The position numbers and the translations under genes were made by a program. From UBA8389 sp035719105 (GTDB taxonomy: Bacteria; Bacteroidota; Bacteroidia; Bacteroidales; UBA1402): a DNA stretch of 64,000 nt. Every line of letters starts with the position of its first letter. Positions within the stretch are counted from its first letter, which is position 1. Positions 60,187 through 64,000 of the stretch are shown piece by piece. Where the stretch lies: contig DASTGN010000008.1 of the NCBI GenBank assembly GCA_035719105.1, forward strand, positions 372,001-436,000, given 5' to 3'. A model generated the notes under the pieces. That model saw nothing but the letters and a program-made list of their open reading frames with translations. It ran no database searches and was not told the origin of the DNA.

Positions 60187-60215
60187 CAAAGATAGAAAAA
60201 TCGTTGAATGAACAA
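60187..60215 (-). promoter_or_regulatory. Promoter for tsaC
   Basis: Minus-strand -7 box TATCTTTG at 60187-60194, 20 bases before the tsaC ATG, with TTG at 60213-60215, an 18-bp spacer. Good agreement with the Bacteroidota -33/-7 promoter. Confidence 0.65.
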
Positions 60216-60305
60216 GCGGATATTGGATTTCAATCATTTACAAATATGCCTGAAGAATTGAATCTAAGTGAAGGCAAAATCTCAAAAAATATTACTAACT
60301 TTACA

Positions 60306-60327
60306 AGTCTTTTTTTTATAAAAGACT
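60306..60327 (+). promoter_or_regulatory. Hairpin in the recJ leader region
   Basis: Perfect 8-bp inverted repeat AGTCTTTT/AAAAGACT with a 6-base loop, about 60 bases before the recJ ATG, followed by a G/C-rich stretch (GAGGCCGCC to GCCGCCTC, 60331-60352) that can form a second small stem. Candidate leader structure or chance; no riboswitch class is recognised. Confidence 0.3.
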
Positions 60328-60387
60328 ATTGAGGCCGCCAACATAGCCGCCTCCCCGGAGCGAAAGAAAGAAAAATAATATATAATA

Positions 60388-62115
60388 ATGACCAACAAAT
60401 GGAATTATCTATCCCTTACACCCGAACAGACCGCTATCAAGGAAGCCCTGGCCAACGAGCTGGGGATCAGCCCGATATTGGCGCAGCTCCTGGTTCAAAG
60501 GGGGATAGACAGCTTTGATAAAGCCAAACAATTTTTTCGCCCACAACTAACCGACTTGCACGACCCATTCCTGATGAAGGATATGGACAAGGCAGTTGAG
60601 CGACTGAACACCGCCCTCCAAACCAAGGAGCACATCCTGGTTTATGGTGATTACGACGTTGATGGTACAACCGCAGTAGCCCTTGTCTACAAGTTTCTTC
60701 AACAATATTCCACCAACATCGGGTATTACATTCCCGATCGTTATGGAGAAGGGTATGGCATCTCACACAAGAGCATCGACTATGCCCATGATAACAAATA
60801 CACCTTGGTTATTGCTTTGGATTGTGGCATCAAGGCGGTCGAAAAAATCGAATACGCCAAGACGTTGGGCATCGAATTCATCATTTGCGACCATCATGTA
60901 CCAGACGATAAATTACCGGATGCAGTGGCCGTGTTGGATGCCAAACGGTTGGACAACACCTATCCCTACGACCAACTTTCTGGCTGTGGGGTCGGCTTCA
61001 AATTCATGCAAGCGTTTGCCAAACACAACGATATCAAATTCTCCGAACTGACTCCCCTGCTGGACCTGGTAGCTGTATCCATCGCATCGGACATCGTGCC
61101 CATTACGGGCGAAAATCGCATTCTGGCATATTACGGACTGAAAAGGTTGAACTCCAATCCTTCTGTTGGGCTCAAAGGCATCATCGATATTTGTGGACTC
61201 ACTGGCAAAGAAATTACCATCAGCGACATTGTTTTTAAAATCGGACCACGAATCAATGCTTCGGGCCGCATTCAAACCGGCAATGAATCGGTGGAACTGT
61301 TGATTACCAAAGACCAGGCGGTGGCACGCCGTAAAAGCGACGACATCAATCAATACAATCAGACTCGCAAAGACCTGGATAAAAATATGACCGAGGAGGC
61401 CAACAACGCGCTGCAAGCCTGCACGGACCTGGCCGACCGAAAGGGCATTGTCGTTTACAATGAGGAATGGCACAAAGGCGTTATCGGCATTGTGGCTTCC
61501 CGCCTCACCGAAGAATATTACCGACCAGCCATCGTGTTGACGCGCACCGACGATTTGGCGACGGGTTCCGCTCGTTCGGTACCTGGATTTGACATTTATA
61601 AAGCCATTGATCATTGCCGCGATTTGCTTGAGAATTTCGGGGGACATACGTATGCCGCCGGGCTTTCGATGAAAGTCGAAAACGTTGGGATTTTCACCAA
61701 ACGCTTCGAAGATTATGTGGCAGAAAACATCTTGCCCGAGCAAATGGTTCCGACCATTGACATCGATGCTGAAATATCCTTCCAGGAAATCACCCCGAAA
61801 TTTGTTCGCACCCTCAAGCAGTTCAACCCGTTTGGCCCTGACAACAACAAACCCATCTTTTGTACGCGGGGTGTCAGCGATTACGGGACCACCCGCTTGT
61901 TCGGCAGGGAACAAAATCACTTGAAGCTGGAAATGGTAGATGCTGATTCACAGAATATCATGAATGGAATCGCCTTCTGCCAAAGTGAGCACAACAACCA
62001 CATCAAAAGCCGCAATCCATTCAACATCGCTTATTCCATCGAAGAAAACAATTTCAACGGCGGAAGCTATACGCAGCTTTTGATCAAGGAAATCAAGACC
62101 GACTCAGAATTCTGA
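60388..62115 (+). CDS. recJ: Single-stranded-DNA-specific 5'-3' exonuclease
   Basis: DHH-family exonuclease in recombination and mismatch repair. 575 residues. DHH domain: LVYGDYDVDGTTAVALVY near 75-92, LVIALDCGIKAVEKI, FIICDHHVPDD near 170 (DHH triad), and VAVSIASDIVP near 228. DHHA1 domain with ATGSARSVPGFDIY and FGGHTYAAGLSM, then a C-terminal OB domain (about 450-570, FNPFGPDNNKPIFCTRG). All catalytic motifs are intact. recQ follows after 23 bp, so the helicase-nuclease pair of the RecF pathway is co-encoded. Confidence 0.96.
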   Translation: MTNKWNYLSLTPEQTAIKEALANELGISPILAQLLVQRGIDSFDKAKQFFRPQLTDLHDPFLMKDMDKAVERLNTALQTKEHILVYGDYDVDGTTAVALVYKFLQQYSTNIGYYIPDRYGEGYGISHKSIDYAHDNKYTLVIALDCGIKAVEKIEYAKTLGIEFIICDHHVPDDKLPDAVAVLDAKRLDNTYPYDQLSGCGVGFKFMQAFAKHNDIKFSELTPLLDLVAVSIASDIVPITGENRILAYYGLKRLNSNPSVGLKGIIDICGLTGKEITISDIVFKIGPRINASGRIQTGNESVELLITKDQAVARRKSDDINQYNQTRKDLDKNMTEEANNALQACTDLADRKGIVVYNEEWHKGVIGIVASRLTEEYYRPAIVLTRTDDLATGSARSVPGFDIYKAIDHCRDLLENFGGHTYAAGLSMKVENVGIFTKRFEDYVAENILPEQMVPTIDIDAEISFQEITPKFVRTLKQFNPFGPDNNKPIFCTRGVSDYGTTRLFGREQNHLKLEMVDADSQNIMNGIAFCQSEHNNHIKSRNPFNIAYSIEENNFNGGSYTQLLIKEIKTDSEF

Positions 62116-62138
62116 ATTCGATCTGGAGGGTCAGGCAC

Positions 62139-64000
62139 ATGAGTGTTTACCACGATATATTGAAACAATACTGGGGTTACGACGATTTCCGCGAGCTCCA
62201 GTTGCCCATTATCGAATCGGTTTGCGCCGGCAAGGATACCCTTGCCCTGATGCCGACCGGAGGAGGTAAATCCATCACGTTTCAGGTTCCGGCACTTTCC
62301 ATGGAAGGCATTTGCATCGTGGTCACGCCACTCATCGCTTTGATGAAAGACCAGGTGGAAAACCTTCGCAATCGCGACATCAAGGCAGCTGCGATATATT
62401 CAGGAATGACTCGGGAAGAAATCATCATCACCCTGGACAATTGCGTGTATGGGGGATTCAAATTCCTGTACGTTTCGCCGGAAAGGCTTTCTACTGAACT
62501 ATTTATCAGCCGATTGCAATACTTGAAGGTTTGCTTGCTGGCCGTGGACGAATCGCATTGCATCTCCCAGTGGGGTTACGATTTCCGCCCCTCTTATTTA
62601 AACATTTCAGACGTTCGTCAACACCTGCCGAACACACCGATTTTGGCCCTGACCGCTACAGCAACGCCTTCCGTTGTGAAAGACATTCAGGAACGGTTGA
62701 ACTTTCCGACGCCCAATGTGTTCAAAATGAGCTTTGAACGCAGTAATCTAGCCTATGTGGTGCGCCATACGGAAGACAAGGAAAAAATGTTGTTGCAGAT
62801 TTTGGGAAAAACACCGGGTACAGCCGTGGTCTATGTTCGTAACCGCAAGAACACCAAGGAGGTATCGGATTTGCTAAAACGAAACGGCATTGCCTCCGAT
62901 TTTTTCCATGCCGGTTTGACGAACGATCAAAAAGACAAACGCCAAAAGGCTTGGAAATCTGGCGACTGCCGTGTCATAGTTTCCACCAATGCTTTCGGAA
63001 TGGGCATCGACAAGGCGGAAGTTAGAGTGGTGGTACACATGGATTTGCCCGATTCTATCGAGGCTTATTTCCAAGAAGCAGGCCGTGCAGGCCGGGATGG
63101 TCAAAAAGCGTATGCGGTGCTGCTTTATCAAAAAAACGACGCCACAAAACTCAAAAAGCGTTTGTCAGACAGTTTCCCCGATAAAGAGACCATTCGAAAC
63201 GTCTACGAATCCTTGGCACATTATTACCAAATAGCCGAGGGTTCCGGAATGGGTTCCATGCTCGCTTTTGACCTCACCGATTTCTGTACCAAGTTCAAAT
63301 ACAGCTTCCTGCAAGGTTATCACGCATTAAAAATTTTGGAACAAGCTGGTTACATCGAACTGACGGAAGAACTCGACAATCCGTCCAGGGTTTATTTTCT
63401 TTCAAAGCGGGAGGATTTGTATCACTTGCGATTGGGAGACCCTGTCAGCGATGAATTGTTGCAAACACTGCTTCGTTCCTATACCGGCTTATTCGCGGAC
63501 TTCGTACCGATTCAAGAGGAAGTCTTGGCCAAAAGGTTGAGTTTTACGCCCAATCAGGTGTATGAACGGTTGTTGCATTTCTCACGGCTTGGAATCATTC
63601 ACTACATTCCTCGAAAAAAATCACCCTATGTGATATACCAAGTGAATCGTGAGGCTAAAGAGCGCGTGGCACTATCAAGAGCTGTTTATGAGGAGCGACT
63701 CGACCGGTTTAAGGATCGGATATCGGCCATCCTTTCCTATGCAACCGACGATCAGGTTTGTCGAAGTCGACAGCTTTTACTGTATTTTGGCGAAAAAGAT
63801 GCGAGGAATTGTGGCAAATGCGACATCTGCCTGAAAAAAAACGAAATCGGACTTTCAAACGTTGAATTCGAGAAAATTTCAGAAAGAATTCAGGAACTTT
63901 TGAAAAAAGGTTTTAAAACCATCGATTTAATCGTTGATCAAAGCGGTTTCGATGCAGAAAAAGTACTTAAAACGGTGCGTTATCTGTACGATCAGGGTAA
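62139..64000 (+). CDS. recQ: RecQ-type ATP-dependent DNA helicase, 3' end outside the window
   Basis: 3'-5' DNA helicase, SF2. Starts at ATG 62139 (MSVYHDILKQYWGYDDFREL) and remains open for about 620 codons to the window end, so it is 3'-partial. Motifs: Q-motif FRELQLPIIES, Walker A MPTGGGKSITFQVP near 42-50, DEAH-type box AVDESHCISQWGYDFRP near 138, motif III LTATAT, motif VI YFQEAGRAGRDGQKAY near 310-325. Zinc-binding region: CRSRQLLLYFGEKDARNC then GKCDIC (four Cys). A winged-helix region follows and the frame continues past 64000, presumably into an HRDC-like or other C-terminal domain. Confidence 0.94.
   Translation, partial: MSVYHDILKQYWGYDDFRELQLPIIESVCAGKDTLALMPTGGGKSITFQVPALSMEGICIVVTPLIALMKDQVENLRNRDIKAAAIYSGMTREEIIITLDNCVYGGFKFLYVSPERLSTELFISRLQYLKVCLLAVDESHCISQWGYDFRPSYLNISDVRQHLPNTPILALTATATPSVVKDIQERLNFPTPNVFKMSFERSNLAYVVRHTEDKEKMLLQILGKTPGTAVVYVRNRKNTKEVSDLLKRNGIASDFFHAGLTNDQKDKRQKAWKSGDCRVIVSTNAFGMGIDKAEVRVVVHMDLPDSIEAYFQEAGRAGRDGQKAYAVLLYQKNDATKLKKRLSDSFPDKETIRNVYESLAHYYQIAEGSGMGSMLAFDLTDFCTKFKYSFLQGYHALKILEQAGYIELTEELDNPSRVYFLSKREDLYHLRLGDPVSDELLQTLLRSYTGLFADFVPIQEEVLAKRLSFTPNQVYERLLHFSRLGIIHYIPRKKSPYVIYQVNREAKERVALSRAVYEERLDRFKDRISAILSYATDDQVCRSRQLLLYFGEKDARNCGKCDICLKKNEIGLSNVEFEKISERIQELLKKGFKTIDLIVDQSGFDAEKVLKTVRYLYDQG

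Noticed and set aside
60195..60387. Small gene or tRNA upstream of recJ
   Set aside because: Only a 17-codon frame and hairpin-forming sequence; no cloverleaf.
60913..61920. Minus-strand frame of 335 codons within recJ
   Set aside because: Shadow of recJ, which has all DHH motifs; the opposing translation has no recognisable domain.

Overview
The window is a contiguous piece of a Bacteroidota (Bacteroidales-like) chromosome. The evidence is the LpxC-FabZ fusion inside an lpxD-lpxC/fabZ-lpxA-miaA block, a TonB receptor with an N-terminal carboxypeptidase-like domain, lipoproteins of Bacteroidota-restricted families, a serine palmitoyltransferase-like enzyme, and repeated promoter -7 boxes of the TAnnTTTG type with little Shine-Dalgarno sequence. 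MutA/MutB (succinate-propionate route) with GH28 and GH3 enzymes suggests a plant-polysaccharide fermenter of the Paludibacter/Dysgonomonas kind; the genus is an inference. The window shows no phage, insertion sequence, CRISPR array, rRNA or tRNA.

Layout. 1-2.5 kb: 3' part of a GH28 pectinase gene and alanine dehydrogenase. 2.5-6.1 kb (minus): TonB receptor and anchor-J-type lipoprotein. 6.3-15.5 kb (plus): purM, prfA, pyrF, an HD phosphohydrolase, lpxD, lpxC/fabZ, lpxA, a pRiA4b ORF-3-like protein and miaA. 15.5-20.6 kb: a 7TM histidine kinase, a GH3 glycosidase (minus) and lrgAB-like genes. 20.7-38.4 kb (plus): thirteen tightly packed genes. 38.4-40.4 kb (minus): serine palmitoyltransferase-like enzyme and SDR reductase. 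40.7-44.8 kb: mutA-mutB. 44.9-48.0 kb: an exported pair of unknown function. 48.1-55.5 kb (minus): glmM, a DUF4827-like lipoprotein, nrnA, a comEC-like gene, rpe, a 53-residue small ORF, a sigma factor and fmt. 55.5-60.2 kb: a LiaF-like protein (plus), then ClC channel, sugar-phosphate transferase and tsaC (minus). 60.4-64.0 kb: recJ and the 5' part of recQ, which runs off the window.

The most unusual region is 20.7-33.2 kb. It encodes four quinoprotein-like beta-propellers, one NHL-like propeller with a vicinal cysteine pair, a 59-residue membrane peptide with four regularly spaced cysteines, a Tat-exported multi-cluster ferredoxin, a NapH/NosR-like membrane polyferredoxin, a NuoE-NuoF-ferredoxin fusion, and a protein with NuoG-like Fe-S sites around a GltD-like FAD domain that has lost its NAD(P)H-binding domain. 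Together they look like an electron path from cytosolic NADH through the membrane to a periplasmic propeller assembly. No terminal oxidoreductase is visible, and I do not recognise the system as a characterised one. A glycosyltransferase and a MacB-like ABC exporter continue the same gene string up to a terminator-like hairpin at 38369.

Starts were moved inward from the longest open frame for purM, prfA, mutA, fmt, the Tat ferredoxin, the NuoEF fusion, the NuoG/GltD-like gene and the GT4 gene, using promoter positions, stop-start overlaps, signal peptides or family N-termini.
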